Shown here in pieces: positions 39,566 to 47,150 of a stretch of DNA of 47,150 nucleotides. A model generated the notes under the pieces. That model searched no databases and was not told the DNA's origin. It saw only the letters and a program-made list of their open reading frames with translations. Origin of the DNA: JAHEFU01 sp020440645 (GTDB lineage Bacteria > 4484-113 > JAFGCY01); assembly GCA_020440645.1 (NCBI GenBank), contig JAGRNR010000031.1, forward strand, positions 1 through 47,150, in the 5' to 3' direction. The position numbers and the translations under genes are program-made. Numbering within the stretch: position 1 is the first letter of the stretch; each line of letters starts with the position of its first letter.

Positions 39566-40849
39566 TCAGGTTCCCATGTCATAGCTGCTCAGGTACTTCT
39601 CCTGCTCCTCGGTCAGCTTGTCGATCGAGAAGCCCATCGTCCGAAGCTTGAGCTTTGCTACCTTTTCATCGAGATCTCGGGGCATCACATAAACGCGGTT
39701 CTCCAGTTTGGAACTGTGCTTAGCGATATATTCAGCGGCCAGTGCCTGGTTGGCGAAGCTCATGTCCATCACCGCAGCCGGGTGACCCTCTGCAGCGCTG
39801 AGGTTCACGAGGCGACCCTCGCTGATCACGCGGATCCTGCGGTTCGGGCTGAGCTCATGCTCAACCACTTCAGGACGCACCGTGCGGCTCTTGCGGGCCA
39901 GCTTGCGCAGGGCCTTGATGTTGATCTCAACATCGAAGTGCCCGCTGTTGCAGACCACCGCACCATCCTTCATCTTCCTGAAGTGCACGGTATCCAAGAC
40001 ATTGATATTGCCGGTCAGCGTTACGAAGATATCGCCCAGCGGGGCGGCTTTTTCCATGGTCATGACCTGGAAGCCATCCATCACGGCCTCGATCGCCTTT
40101 GTGGGGTCGATCTCGGTCACGATCACATGCGCTCCATGGCCGCGGGCCCGCATCGCCACGCCGCGTCCGCACCAGCCGTAGCCAGCCACCACCATCGTGC
40201 GGCCGCAGAGCAGCAGGTTGGTGGCGCGGATGATGCCGTCGATCGTGCTCTGGCCGGTGCCGTAGCGGTTGTCGAACAGGTGCTTGGTGTCCGCATCGTT
40301 GACCGCGATAACCGGGAAGGCCAGCTTGCCGTCCTTCTCCATCGCGCGCAGGCGGATCACACCGGTGGTGGTCTCCTCCGTGCCGCCGACGATGTTGGGA
40401 ATCAGGTTGCGCCGCTTGGAATGCAGGGTGTTGACCAGGTCGCAGCCGTCATCCTGCGTCATGGTCGGCTCGAAGTCGAGCGTGGAGTTGATATGCCTGT
40501 AGTACTGCTTGTTGTCCGCGCCGTGTACCGCGAAAACGCTGATTCCGTGGTCCTTCACGAGGTGCGCGGCGACTTCATCCTGGGTGGACAGCGGGTTGCT
40601 TGCGCACAGTCGGATATCAGCGCCGCCGGCCTTGAGCGTGATCGCCAGGTTGGCGGTCTCAGTCGTGACATGCAGGCAGGCTGCGATGCGGTGTCCCTTC
40701 AGCGGCTTGCTCTTCTCGAAACGGGTGCGGATCTGCTCGATCACGGGCATTTCGGAAGCTGCCCATTCGGTGCGCCGGCGTCCTTCGGCGGCAAGCGCCG
40801 TGTCCTTCACGTCGCAGGGCAGGGACTGCATCGGGCGGGGAGTGCTCAT
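39566..40849 (-). CDS. ahcY: adenosylhomocysteinase
   Basis: 427 residues; it hydrolyses S-adenosylhomocysteine to adenosine and homocysteine, using bound NAD. Features: GHRIAACLHVTTETANLAITLKAGGADI, SNPLSTQDEVAAHL, EETTTGVIRL, the NDADTKHLFDNRYGTGQSTIDGI substrate segment, the NAD loop VVAGYGWCGRGVA, and the C-terminal LSAAEGHPAAVMDMSFANQALA. Length is that of the archaeal/bacterial short form. AAGGA lies 8 nt before the ATG. Confidence 0.97.
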   Translation of the reverse strand: MSTPRPMQSLPCDVKDTALAAEGRRRTEWAASEMPVIEQIRTRFEKSKPLKGHRIAACLHVTTETANLAITLKAGGADIRLCASNPLSTQDEVAAHLVKDHGISVFAVHGADNKQYYRHINSTLDFEPTMTQDDGCDLVNTLHSKRRNLIPNIVGGTEETTTGVIRLRAMEKDGKLAFPVIAVNDADTKHLFDNRYGTGQSTIDGIIRATNLLLCGRTMVVAGYGWCGRGVAMRARGHGAHVIVTEIDPTKAIEAVMDGFQVMTMEKAAPLGDIFVTLTGNINVLDTVHFRKMKDGAVVCNSGHFDVEINIKALRKLARKSRTVRPEVVEHELSPNRRIRVISEGRLVNLSAAEGHPAAVMDMSFANQALAAEYIAKHSSKLENRVYVMPRDLDEKVAKLKLRTMGFSIDKLTEEQEKYLSSYDMGT

Positions 40850-41096
40850 CTGAATAATCCTTGGCCGGAATTGGACTGCCAGTCAGTCCGGGCTCAATTG
40901 TACCTGCTGAGATTCTAAGCCGCCTGCCAGCGCCATGCCCGCCGCAAGCCCGGTTTTGCTGCAATATAGCCGTTAGTTAACCGCCCGGAACTGAAACAGG
41001 CAGGCACCCAACTGCGTACATACCAGCATGTCCCTGGACCCGACGCAAGGAAGCAGCACTGCCGTTATACTTGCGCCTGAGTCAGGGGAAACCGCG
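40850..41096. other. divergent spacer of ahcY and the sigma-factor gene
   Basis: On the minus strand TACAAT (40897-40902) is a likely ahcY -10. The leader then contains GGACTG..CAGTCC, a small hairpin, before AAGGA. I do not see the conserved core of the SAH riboswitch. On the plus side TATACT at 41066-41071 serves the sigma gene. Confidence 0.45.
41066..41071 (+). promoter_or_regulatory. -10 box (TATACT) of the sigma-factor operon
   Basis: TATACT followed by CAGGGGAA gives a leader of about 20 nt with a ribosome site before the ATG at 41097. It lies downstream of the earlier in-frame ATG at 41028. Confidence 0.5.
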
Positions 41097-41714
41097 ATGA
41101 GTGAATTCGCCACACAGTCTGCACAGGCCGAGGCATCGGAGGATCGCTATTCAGATGACGCGATCATCCGCCGCTGCCAGGCCGGCGACTGGTCGGATTA
41201 CGACCGGCTGGTGGAGCGCCACCGCCGCATCGTATGGGCGGCGATCGACGCGGTGATCGACAACAAGAGCCTGATCCCGGACCTCGTGCAGGAGTCCTTC
41301 ATCCGGGCCTACCGCAAGATGGACACCTACCAGTTCAAGAGCAGCTTCTCGTCATGGATCTTTCGCCTGGCGCGCAACCATGCGATCAGCTACCTGCGCA
41401 GCAAGGCCGCCAAGCTCAAGAGCACGAGCATCGATGACGACAGCGATGACAGCACGCCGATCAGCCAGCGCATCGCCGGCGGCAGTGAACCCGCCGAGGA
41501 GTACGAGCGGATGGACATGCGCCGCAGCCTGGACCAGATCCTTGCCCAGCTGCCGGAGCATTACCGCGCCGTGCTCAACCTTTACTACATCCAGGAACAT
41601 TCATATGAGGAGATCGCCCAGATCCAGGACATCCCTCTGAACACAGTACGCACACACCTGAGACGAGCCCGCCAGAAGCTGATGGAGCTGACTGGCCAAG
41701 GAGGATGGCAATGA
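41097..41714 (+). CDS. ECF-type RNA polymerase sigma factor
   Basis: 205 residues. Region 2: DYDRLVERHRRIVWAAIDAVIDNKSLIPDLVQESFIRAYRKMDTYQFKSSFSSWIFRLARNHAISYLR. An acidic linker (SIDDDSDDSTP) and region 4 with helix-turn-helix QLPEHYRAVLNLYYIQEHSYEEIAQIQDIPLNTVRTHLRRARQKL follow. A short N-terminal tail of about 30 residues precedes region 2. I start it at 41097, where a ribosome site GGGGAA lies 6 nt upstream. It overlaps the next gene by ATGA. The target regulon is unknown. Confidence 0.9.
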   Translation: MSEFATQSAQAEASEDRYSDDAIIRRCQAGDWSDYDRLVERHRRIVWAAIDAVIDNKSLIPDLVQESFIRAYRKMDTYQFKSSFSSWIFRLARNHAISYLRSKAAKLKSTSIDDDSDDSTPISQRIAGGSEPAEEYERMDMRRSLDQILAQLPEHYRAVLNLYYIQEHSYEEIAQIQDIPLNTVRTHLRRARQKLMELTGQGGWQ

Positions 41715-42214
41715 CACCATTCACGGAAGACGACTTCATGGACAACAGCCCGCGTACGCGGGACAACGAACTGCGCAACCGCCTCGAGGGCCTGCGAGAC
41801 GAGCGCGAGCACATCGCGCCGGGCAGCAGCCACCGCTTCGAGGAAGTGCTTGAGCGCTACCTTGCCGGTGAGCTGAGTTACGACGAAGCCGGCATGATCG
41901 TGATCGACCTCGACCTCGATGAGGGGCAGGAGCGCGTCTGGCAGTCCCTGCGCAACCTCGAGGAGAGCCTGATCGTGCGCGCCGACGTGTCCAGCCAGCT
42001 GGACTGGCTCAGCCAGCGCGTGCGCGATGCGGTTGAGAACAATGAGCAGGTGCGGATGTGGCTGCGAGAGATCAGCCGCGGCGTGCTGACCTTCCAGGTC
42101 TGGCAGGGACATGACGAGTACCAATCGCTGATCAAGTCCACGCGCCTGGCCTACATCGGCAAGTACATGGGGGTCTGCGGCGGGCTGGCAATCCTGCGCA
42201 ACGAGATCAGCTGA
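41711..42214 (+). CDS. cytosolic partner of the sigma factor, unknown (possible anti-sigma)
   Basis: 167 residues, starting at ATG 41711 with AGGAGG 6 nt upstream, and overlapping the sigma gene stop by 4 nt. It is acidic and helical: FEEVLERYLAGELSYDEAGMIVIDLDLDEGQERVWQSL, then LDWLSQRVRDAVENNEQVRMWLREISRG. There is no membrane segment and no zinc-binding HxxxCxxC, so it is not a standard ZAS anti-sigma factor. The position suggests control of the sigma factor, which is inference only. A hairpin follows its stop. Confidence 0.6.
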   Translation: MTPFTEDDFMDNSPRTRDNELRNRLEGLRDEREHIAPGSSHRFEEVLERYLAGELSYDEAGMIVIDLDLDEGQERVWQSLRNLEESLIVRADVSSQLDWLSQRVRDAVENNEQVRMWLREISRGVLTFQVWQGHDEYQSLIKSTRLAYIGKYMGVCGGLAILRNEIS

Positions 42215-42237
42215 AACGGCGGCAGGCCGGTTTAGCT
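42209..42237 (+). terminator. hairpin after the sigma operon
   Basis: AGCT-AAAC pairs with GTTT-AGCT around an inner GC-rich part, overlapping the stop codon; no T-tract, so the terminator call is moderate. Confidence 0.4.
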
Positions 42238-42242
42238 GCTAA

Positions 42243-42248
42243 CATAAT
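42243..42248 (+). promoter_or_regulatory. -10 box (CATAAT) of pyrD, leaderless spacing
   Basis: CATAAT ends 6 nt before the ATG at 42255. Confidence 0.5.
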
Positions 42249-42254
42249 CCGCGC

Positions 42255-43193
42255 ATGAGTCCCTCACTCACGACTACGTTACCGCGCGGCACCATCCTGA
42301 AGGACCCGATCCTGCTCGCCAGTGGCTGCTGCGGCTACGGCGAGGAGTACCTCCCGATCGTGCATCCTTCCAGCTATGGCGGTGTGATCACCAAGGCCGT
42401 CAGCGTCACGCCGCGGCTTGGCAACGAGGCCCCGCGCCTGCGGGAGACGCCGGCCGGTCTGCTCAACTGCATCGGCCTGCAGAACCCCGGCGTGGATGTG
42501 CTGCTCGATGAGGTGCTGCCACGGATCAACCAGCTCAACTACAGCTACATCGTCAACGTGGTCGGGCATACGGTCGATGAGTTCGCCGAACTGGTGCGCC
42601 GAGTGCAGCGGCACTGCGATGAGCAGGGGCAGGGCGGGATGATCGGCTTCGAGCTGGACCTCAGCTGCCCAAACGTTGACAGCGGCACCACCTTTGCCAC
42701 CGACCTGGATGTGCTGCGCGCAGTGACGAAGGCCTGCCGGGCCGAGACCGAGCAGCTGATCATCAGCAAGATGACGCCGAATGTGACGGACATGCTGCCC
42801 TATGCTGAGGCTTCGCGGGACAGCGGTGCTGACAGCATCACGATCAGCAACACGCTCAACGGCATCAGCATTGACATCCGCACCCGCAAGAGCAACCTCG
42901 GCCGGCCCAGTGCCGGACTGTCAGGAGCTGCGATCCTGCCCGCGGTGCTCTACCACATCTGGCGCGTGCACAGGGCGATGAAGGACTACCCGATCGTCGG
43001 CTGCGGCGGGATCTGGGATGCGGACAGTGCGATCCAGCACATCCTCGCGGGTGCAACGGCGATCCAGCTCGGCACCGGCCTGTTCATGAACCCGAAACTG
43101 CCAACCGAGGTGCAGGACGGGCTCATGCGTTACCTGGCTGAACAGAACGAGCCGGACCTCGACTCCATCCGCGGTACCTACGAGTACTGCTGA
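42255..43193 (+). CDS. pyrD: dihydroorotate dehydrogenase, class 1B-like catalytic subunit
   Basis: 312 residues; the oxidation step of pyrimidine synthesis. FMN-dependent barrel with LKDPILLASGCCGYGEEY, ETPAGLLNCIGLQNPGVD, the catalytic Cys138 in FELDLSCPNVDSG (Cys is the class 1 base), SITISNTLNGISIDIRTRKSNLGRPSAGLSG, VGCGGIWDADSAIQHILAGATAIQLGTGLF. The 1B partner pyrK is not adjacent. The mRNA is probably leaderless. Confidence 0.94.
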   Translation: MSPSLTTTLPRGTILKDPILLASGCCGYGEEYLPIVHPSSYGGVITKAVSVTPRLGNEAPRLRETPAGLLNCIGLQNPGVDVLLDEVLPRINQLNYSYIVNVVGHTVDEFAELVRRVQRHCDEQGQGGMIGFELDLSCPNVDSGTTFATDLDVLRAVTKACRAETEQLIISKMTPNVTDMLPYAEASRDSGADSITISNTLNGISIDIRTRKSNLGRPSAGLSGAAILPAVLYHIWRVHRAMKDYPIVGCGGIWDADSAIQHILAGATAIQLGTGLFMNPKLPTEVQDGLMRYLAEQNEPDLDSIRGTYEYC

Positions 43194-43194
43194 A

Positions 43195-43206
43195 GCCGGG
43201 CCCGGC
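43195..43206. terminator. GC-rich palindrome between convergent genes
   Basis: GCCGGGCCCGGC sits 1 nt after the pyrD stop and about 17 nt before the end of the M6 protease gene. Without a T-run it is only a weak terminator candidate. Confidence 0.35.
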
Positions 43207-43223
43207 CCGTTGTCAGTTCATTG

Positions 43224-46200
43224 CTAGTTGCTTACCGTGCCGATATCGGTCAGGGTCGGGGCGGGCAGGCGAACCGTGACGCGGAAGGCGTCACTCGGGA
43301 TGCCACGGCTGACAACCACGATGTCACCATTGCCGGCACCGACGGGCACCGTGGCCTGGATCTCGGTATCAGTCCAGTTGACGATGCCGGCCGGTACTCC
43401 GCCGACCAGCACGGTCGGGAATTCCACCGCAGCATCCGGGCCGAAGTTCGTGCCCGTCACGGTGAATGAATCTCCCTCATAGAGCAGGGCAGGCGCCACC
43501 GCACCGATCTGCGGGGCCTGGCGCGCGATTATGTCATCCACGTAGTAACCGGAGCGGTGCTCGCTGCCGTCACTGTAGAAGAACCAGTTGAGCTTGACCT
43601 TCTCACCGAGCCAGTCATCCAGCCGCACACCGTTGGCGCGCCAGTCGTCCTGGCCATCGCCGGTGTAGGCTGCCAGCTCGCTCCAGGTGTCCAGGTCGGT
43701 CGTCAGGTAGACGATGCAGAAGTCGTAGCCGTCCTCGATGTCGTAGTGGTGCACCATGCCGAGGCCGGGCTGCGTTAGGTTGTCAACGAGGATCGTCGGG
43801 CTGATCAGGCTGTCACTCTGCCACGAACCGTAATGGTTGGTGTTGCGGCCGAAGAACATCACCGTGTCACCGGAGAAGCCCAGTCCGCTGCGAGTGTGCC
43901 AGTTGCCGGCGCCGTTGTTGTTCGTGATCTGCCAGTAGGGGCCGACCGCTCCCTGCCAGTCCTCGCTCCAGGGCAGGGGCAGGCCGGGGTTGGAGGTCGT
44001 CCAGTTGATGTCGACCGTCGTCATCAACCCGTCCATGTCGGTGACAACCGCACTGAAGGGGATGCCCTGGTCAAACACGATGTCACTGTTCCAGGTGGTG
44101 CTGTACGGCGCGCTCTTGTCCAGCAGGATGCTGCTGCCGTTGAGCACGAAGTCCACGCTGAACACGCCGTCGTCATCCGTCGCATCCACCGTGATGGTCT
44201 CCACCCCGGTCAGCACTGAGCCGTCGCCGGGGGTGATGCTGACAACCTGCGGCGGGCCGCCCGGCTCCTTCAGCGCGACATCATCGACCCAGAAGCCGGC
44301 GGTGCCGTTGCCGATCCGGTTGAGAGACGAGCTGTCAAGCCTGAAGCCGAGCCGGATGGTGTCACCGACGTAGGCGCTGATGTCCTCGTTGACCACATTC
44401 CAGTTGGTGTTGGTCCCGGTGTAGCTGGCGATCGTGTCCCAGTTGGCACCGTCGTCTGTAGTGACAAGCAGCTTGCAGGTGTTCTCGCCGGAGCTGACAC
44501 GATAGCGCTGGAACCAGCGCACGATCGGGGCCACGCCGCCCGTCATGTCGATCGCCGGGCTGACCAGCAGGTCATGCTCATTGCGGTCGTAGCCGCTGCC
44601 CTCGGTGCCGACTCCGGCACTGGAGCTGCCGCTCGCGGCGGTGTTCTTCGATTCCCAGCGGTTGCTGCCGCCCATGTTGTAGGAGGCCCACCAGTCGATG
44701 CCGGTCTCAAAGTCGTCCCCCCAGGGGAAGCTCTGCACGCTGTTGCTGAGGTTGACCGTCACGCTGTCTGTGTCGATCTCACCCGCGCTGTCAACAGCCA
44801 CCACCTTGAGGGCACGGCTGCCGTCGTAGACTCCCTGCGTGTGGAAGGTCTTCTGGTACGGGGCGGTGTCATCCGAGCCGAAGTAGGCGTCGTTCAGGTA
44901 GAACTCGACGCGGTCGATCGTGCGCCCGCCGTCCGGTGTGGCTTCAGCCGTCACCGTGATCTCGCCCGTGATGTTGTCATTGTCGGCATGGCTGGTGATC
45001 GTCACGCCGGGGGCGTTGACACTCTCCACATAGATGTCCAGCGTCATCGTGGCGCCGGGAACGGAGATGTCATCCAGCCGCACGAAGGTCTGGTTGCCGG
45101 GGTTCGGGTAATTGCTGCTGCGCGGGTTGGAGATGTTGCTGAACTGCCCGGTGTAGTCGCCGTCACTGTTGCCGTCGAACCACAGGTCGTTCGCATGCCC
45201 GCTGTTGCCGTCGTCAATCGGGTCGCGCTGCTCGGCGGCATTCGTGTCATTAACACCGCGCGCACTTTCCACGTCAACCCATTTACGGTACTCATCGCGG
45301 TTGTTGCTCTGTGAGTCATCGCAGTGCAGCACCAGCAGCCCCTCACCTGGCCGGGTGGCATCCGTCAGGATCTTCTGCATGTTGCAGACGAGGAAGTACT
45401 GGTCGCCCTGCTGCCCGTTGGTCCAGACCTTCAGCACTTCCGGATTGGTCTGGTAGGCGTTTATCGGGTAATCCTGCACATTGTCAGTGATCACCGTCGG
45501 CGTGACCCAGCCCAGCTGCACCTTGCACCATGGGTCCGGGCTCGGGACCAGCTGGTTGTTGTCATAGTTGTCAGCCATCAGGCTCCAGCGCGCCACCCCG
45601 TTCGAGGAATAGTCCGTGTCATACAGGTCCGGCAGGCCGAGGATGTGGCCGTACTCATGGCAGGTGATCGTCATCGACCAGCTGTCATTGTCGTGGTAGC
45701 CGGTCAGGAAGTAGCTGTCCACGATCACGCCGTCCACATGCGCATTGACGCCGCTCCAGCGGTGTGGATGCAGGCCGCCGCCGAACCAGACCGGCCCGGC
45801 GTAGAACACGATCAGTGTGTCAACGTAGCCGTCCTTGTCAGTATCGAACTGGCTGTAGTCAACGTCGTCATCGCTGGCCATCACCATTTCGTAGATCAGG
45901 CTGCGGGCATTGTTGGAGCTGGCATTGTAGAAGTCCTTGGTGCCGGCCGCACGGTACCAGCCGTCGCCACCTTCACCGCCGGTCGCCACCGCGCCGTCAA
46001 TCTCCAGCTTGCCGTAGGACACCTGCTGGAAGTAGTCATTGGCGCTCGGCGGGGTGACCCCGGTGTTGAAGAACTTGTCGTCAAAGTAGTCAACGTCGTA
46101 GGTGTCGTAGTCGGCTGCCTGGTCACTGAAGTCGGCGCGCAGCACACACCACTGGGCCGTGCCCTCGGATGGGGCGATGCTCGTGGTCTTGGTGACGCGC

Positions 46201-46526
46201 GGGACCTCATATCCGAGCTCGAGCAGGTCGAAGTGGTCGATCACTCCATCGAGGTTCAGGTCAAGGCTGCGCCCTTCCTCGCCCAGCGGGTCAGTGCCGC
46301 TGACCTGGCGGCCAAGCTTCTGGCGGATATCGTTGCTTGTTGTGACACCGGGGCCGGGCAGGGGATCGGTCTCACCGAATTCCATCTCATCGAGTTGTGG
46401 CCAGATCTCCTGCCACTTCTCGAGGTTGCCGGGCTGGTCGAACCATTCCTTTGGCGGCTTGACGGTGGCGAATGCCTGGCTGCTGCAGGCGACCACGATC
46501 AGGATGGCGAGCAGGAACCTATTCAT
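43224..46526 (-). CDS. large secreted M6-family metalloprotease with EF-hand and IPT/TIG domain
   Basis: 1100 residues from the ATG at 46526. Signal peptide 1-20 (FLLAILIVVACSSQAFA). An EF-hand-like loop DLNLDGVIDHFDLLELGY (89-106) is followed by an M6/immune-inhibitor-A type protease domain (about 120-480) with the zinc motif TCHEYGHILGLPDLYD (HEYGH at 290-294, Asp300). Two Ig-like beta domains and two MAM/jelly-roll-like modules (repeated FPWGDDFETGIDWW and LPWSEDWQGAVGPYW starts) follow, then a C-terminal IPT/TIG domain (GAVAPALLYEGDSFTVTGTNFG). It is Asp/Asn-rich. It overlaps the lipoprotein gene upstream by 8 nt. Confidence 0.85.
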   Translation of the reverse strand: MNRFLLAILIVVACSSQAFATVKPPKEWFDQPGNLEKWQEIWPQLDEMEFGETDPLPGPGVTTSNDIRQKLGRQVSGTDPLGEEGRSLDLNLDGVIDHFDLLELGYEVPRVTKTTSIAPSEGTAQWCVLRADFSDQAADYDTYDVDYFDDKFFNTGVTPPSANDYFQQVSYGKLEIDGAVATGGEGGDGWYRAAGTKDFYNASSNNARSLIYEMVMASDDDVDYSQFDTDKDGYVDTLIVFYAGPVWFGGGLHPHRWSGVNAHVDGVIVDSYFLTGYHDNDSWSMTITCHEYGHILGLPDLYDTDYSSNGVARWSLMADNYDNNQLVPSPDPWCKVQLGWVTPTVITDNVQDYPINAYQTNPEVLKVWTNGQQGDQYFLVCNMQKILTDATRPGEGLLVLHCDDSQSNNRDEYRKWVDVESARGVNDTNAAEQRDPIDDGNSGHANDLWFDGNSDGDYTGQFSNISNPRSSNYPNPGNQTFVRLDDISVPGATMTLDIYVESVNAPGVTITSHADNDNITGEITVTAEATPDGGRTIDRVEFYLNDAYFGSDDTAPYQKTFHTQGVYDGSRALKVVAVDSAGEIDTDSVTVNLSNSVQSFPWGDDFETGIDWWASYNMGGSNRWESKNTAASGSSSAGVGTEGSGYDRNEHDLLVSPAIDMTGGVAPIVRWFQRYRVSSGENTCKLLVTTDDGANWDTIASYTGTNTNWNVVNEDISAYVGDTIRLGFRLDSSSLNRIGNGTAGFWVDDVALKEPGGPPQVVSITPGDGSVLTGVETITVDATDDDGVFSVDFVLNGSSILLDKSAPYSTTWNSDIVFDQGIPFSAVVTDMDGLMTTVDINWTTSNPGLPLPWSEDWQGAVGPYWQITNNNGAGNWHTRSGLGFSGDTVMFFGRNTNHYGSWQSDSLISPTILVDNLTQPGLGMVHHYDIEDGYDFCIVYLTTDLDTWSELAAYTGDGQDDWRANGVRLDDWLGEKVKLNWFFYSDGSEHRSGYYVDDIIARQAPQIGAVAPALLYEGDSFTVTGTNFGPDAAVEFPTVLVGGVPAGIVNWTDTEIQATVPVGAGNGDIVVVSRGIPSDAFRVTVRLPAPTLTDIGTVSN

Positions 46527-47067
46527 TGCCGGCCTCCCTGCCATCCACGAGGAAGTCGATTTCCTGCTTGTCGGAGTCACGCAGCATGAAGCGGTCCGTC
46601 TGCGGCTCAAGGCGGAAGTCCTTGAGGTCAAATGCTCCAAGCGGGCGGACCTTCACCGCCATCAGCAGCGGGTCGCCGTTAACGCCGTCGCCATGCCAGC
46701 GGCGGGTATAGGCGAAGTCCAGCTTGCCGGGTTCCGCGATGTTGTCGATGAAGTAGCTGTTGTCCGGCTGGCCCAGCCCACCACCGGCCTCCACCACGAT
46801 CACTTCGTACAGGGCGAAGTCATAGCGCAGGCTGCCGGCGATCTGGTACAGGTCACGCGCATGCTTGCCATGCAGCAGCACGCGGTAGCTGCCGTCGTCG
46901 TAGGATTCACTGCTCAGCTGCAGGTCAAGCGTCTGGCGCAGGGCATTGTCAGACCCCTGGACCTGCTGCGCCGGTGACTGCTGGCCCTGCTGGCCACCAC
47001 CACCACCGCACGCGAAAAGGAACAACATTGCGGCAAACACCACAGCAACAGCCTTCAATGCACGCAT
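46519..47067 (-). CDS. cohesin-like lipoprotein
   Basis: 182 residues from the ATG at 47067 (AGGTGG 6 nt upstream; the in-frame ATG at 47127 is before this site). The signal peptide has the lipobox LFAC, followed by a Gly/Gln-rich tether. The mature domain LDLQLSSESYDDGSYRVLLHGKHARDLYQIAGSLRYDFALYEVIVVEAG, then PGKLDFAYTRRW and LLMAVKVRPLG, has the strand order of a cohesin beta-sandwich; this is a pattern-based inference. It is the first gene of an operon with the EF-hand-containing M6 protease, which suggests a surface anchor for it. Confidence 0.65.
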   Translation of the reverse strand: MRALKAVAVVFAAMLFLFACGGGGGQQGQQSPAQQVQGSDNALRQTLDLQLSSESYDDGSYRVLLHGKHARDLYQIAGSLRYDFALYEVIVVEAGGGLGQPDNSYFIDNIAEPGKLDFAYTRRWHGDGVNGDPLLMAVKVRPLGAFDLKDFRLEPQTDRFMLRDSDKQEIDFLVDGREAGNE

Positions 47068-47150
47068 TGCACCCACCTGTGAGAAAGATTCTCCTGGCCC
47101 GTCCGGGGCGGGACAGCGTCCCGGCAAATCCCCGAAACTGACCCGCAGCC

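Noticed and set aside
38216..40918. 326- and 400-codon plus-strand frames opposite the S55 protease and ahcY
   Set aside because: Both are shadows of strongly supported minus-strand genes.
40850..41020. SAH riboswitch upstream of ahcY
   Set aside because: The minus-strand leader is short and lacks the conserved SAH-aptamer core; only a small hairpin is seen.
45324..46589. 421-codon open frame opposite the M6 protease
   Set aside because: It is antisense to the HEYGH-containing protease and has Val/His/Arg-rich composition typical of antisense frames.

Overview
The window is a GC-rich, gene-dense stretch of a bacterial chromosome. I identify about 47 protein genes and one tRNA on both strands, with no prophage, insertion sequence, CRISPR array or rRNA. 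The organism looks like a diderm: there are many Cys-lipobox lipoproteins, a beta-barrel-like protein ending in Phe (9014-10702), a periplasmic adaptor/ABC exporter (15672-18902), a type II secretion/type IV pilus F protein (30715-31704) and several very large secreted proteins. Dockerin-like EF-hand pairs, cohesin-like lipoproteins, a SpoIVB-type (S55) protease and a SpoIIM-like protein sit beside ordinary housekeeping genes. That mix suggests an uncultivated lineage, which I cannot place from sequence alone.

Layout: 1-9 kb carries the start of an HD-GYP-like gene (cut by the window edge), miaA, a secreted HExxH metalloprotease, a phosphodiester glycosidase, a stand-alone 5'-3' exonuclease, def-ruvB and a lipoprotein. 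9-15 kb is an envelope region: outer-membrane-barrel-like protein, an extraordinary Cys-Gly-Cys repeat protein, rhomboid protease and a cohesin/dockerin-like lipoprotein. 15.6-18.9 kb is a three-gene exporter operon. 19-28 kb mixes two small paralogous membrane-anchored proteins, rsmI, infA, a SpoIIM-like protein, pdxS, ribH and a HAD hydrolase. 28-34 kb has pgi, a T2SF protein, a HIT protein, lysA, flavodoxin and tRNA-Pro(CGG). 34-43 kb has a TPR-AAA ATPase, the S55 protease, ahcY, an ECF-type sigma factor with a cytosolic partner, and pyrD. 43-47 kb is an 1100-residue M6 metalloprotease behind a cohesin-like lipoprotein.

Two genome-wide habits stand out. First, at least thirteen genes have a TANNNT-type -10 box only 6-9 nt upstream of the start codon (three more at 10-11 nt). 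They should produce leaderless mRNAs, many starting with GTG or TTG, while other genes use clear Shine-Dalgarno sites. Second, spacers are either almost absent (stop codons shared in one CTAG, start codons 18-37 bp apart) or filled with structured repeats. The structured repeats are chains of hairpins each headed by GGAG at an exact 25-nt period (18904-19024), a 24-nt-spaced cousin (14928-15067), a single unit at 37040-37062, and degenerate tandem arrays with periods of 6, 7 or 8 nt whose word differs in each spacer.

The best candidates for something undescribed are the 25-nt GGAG-hairpin arrays, the short-period word arrays, the about 48-cysteine secreted repeat protein at 10886-11626, and the cohesin-like lipoprotein/dockerin-like protease pair at 43224-47067.
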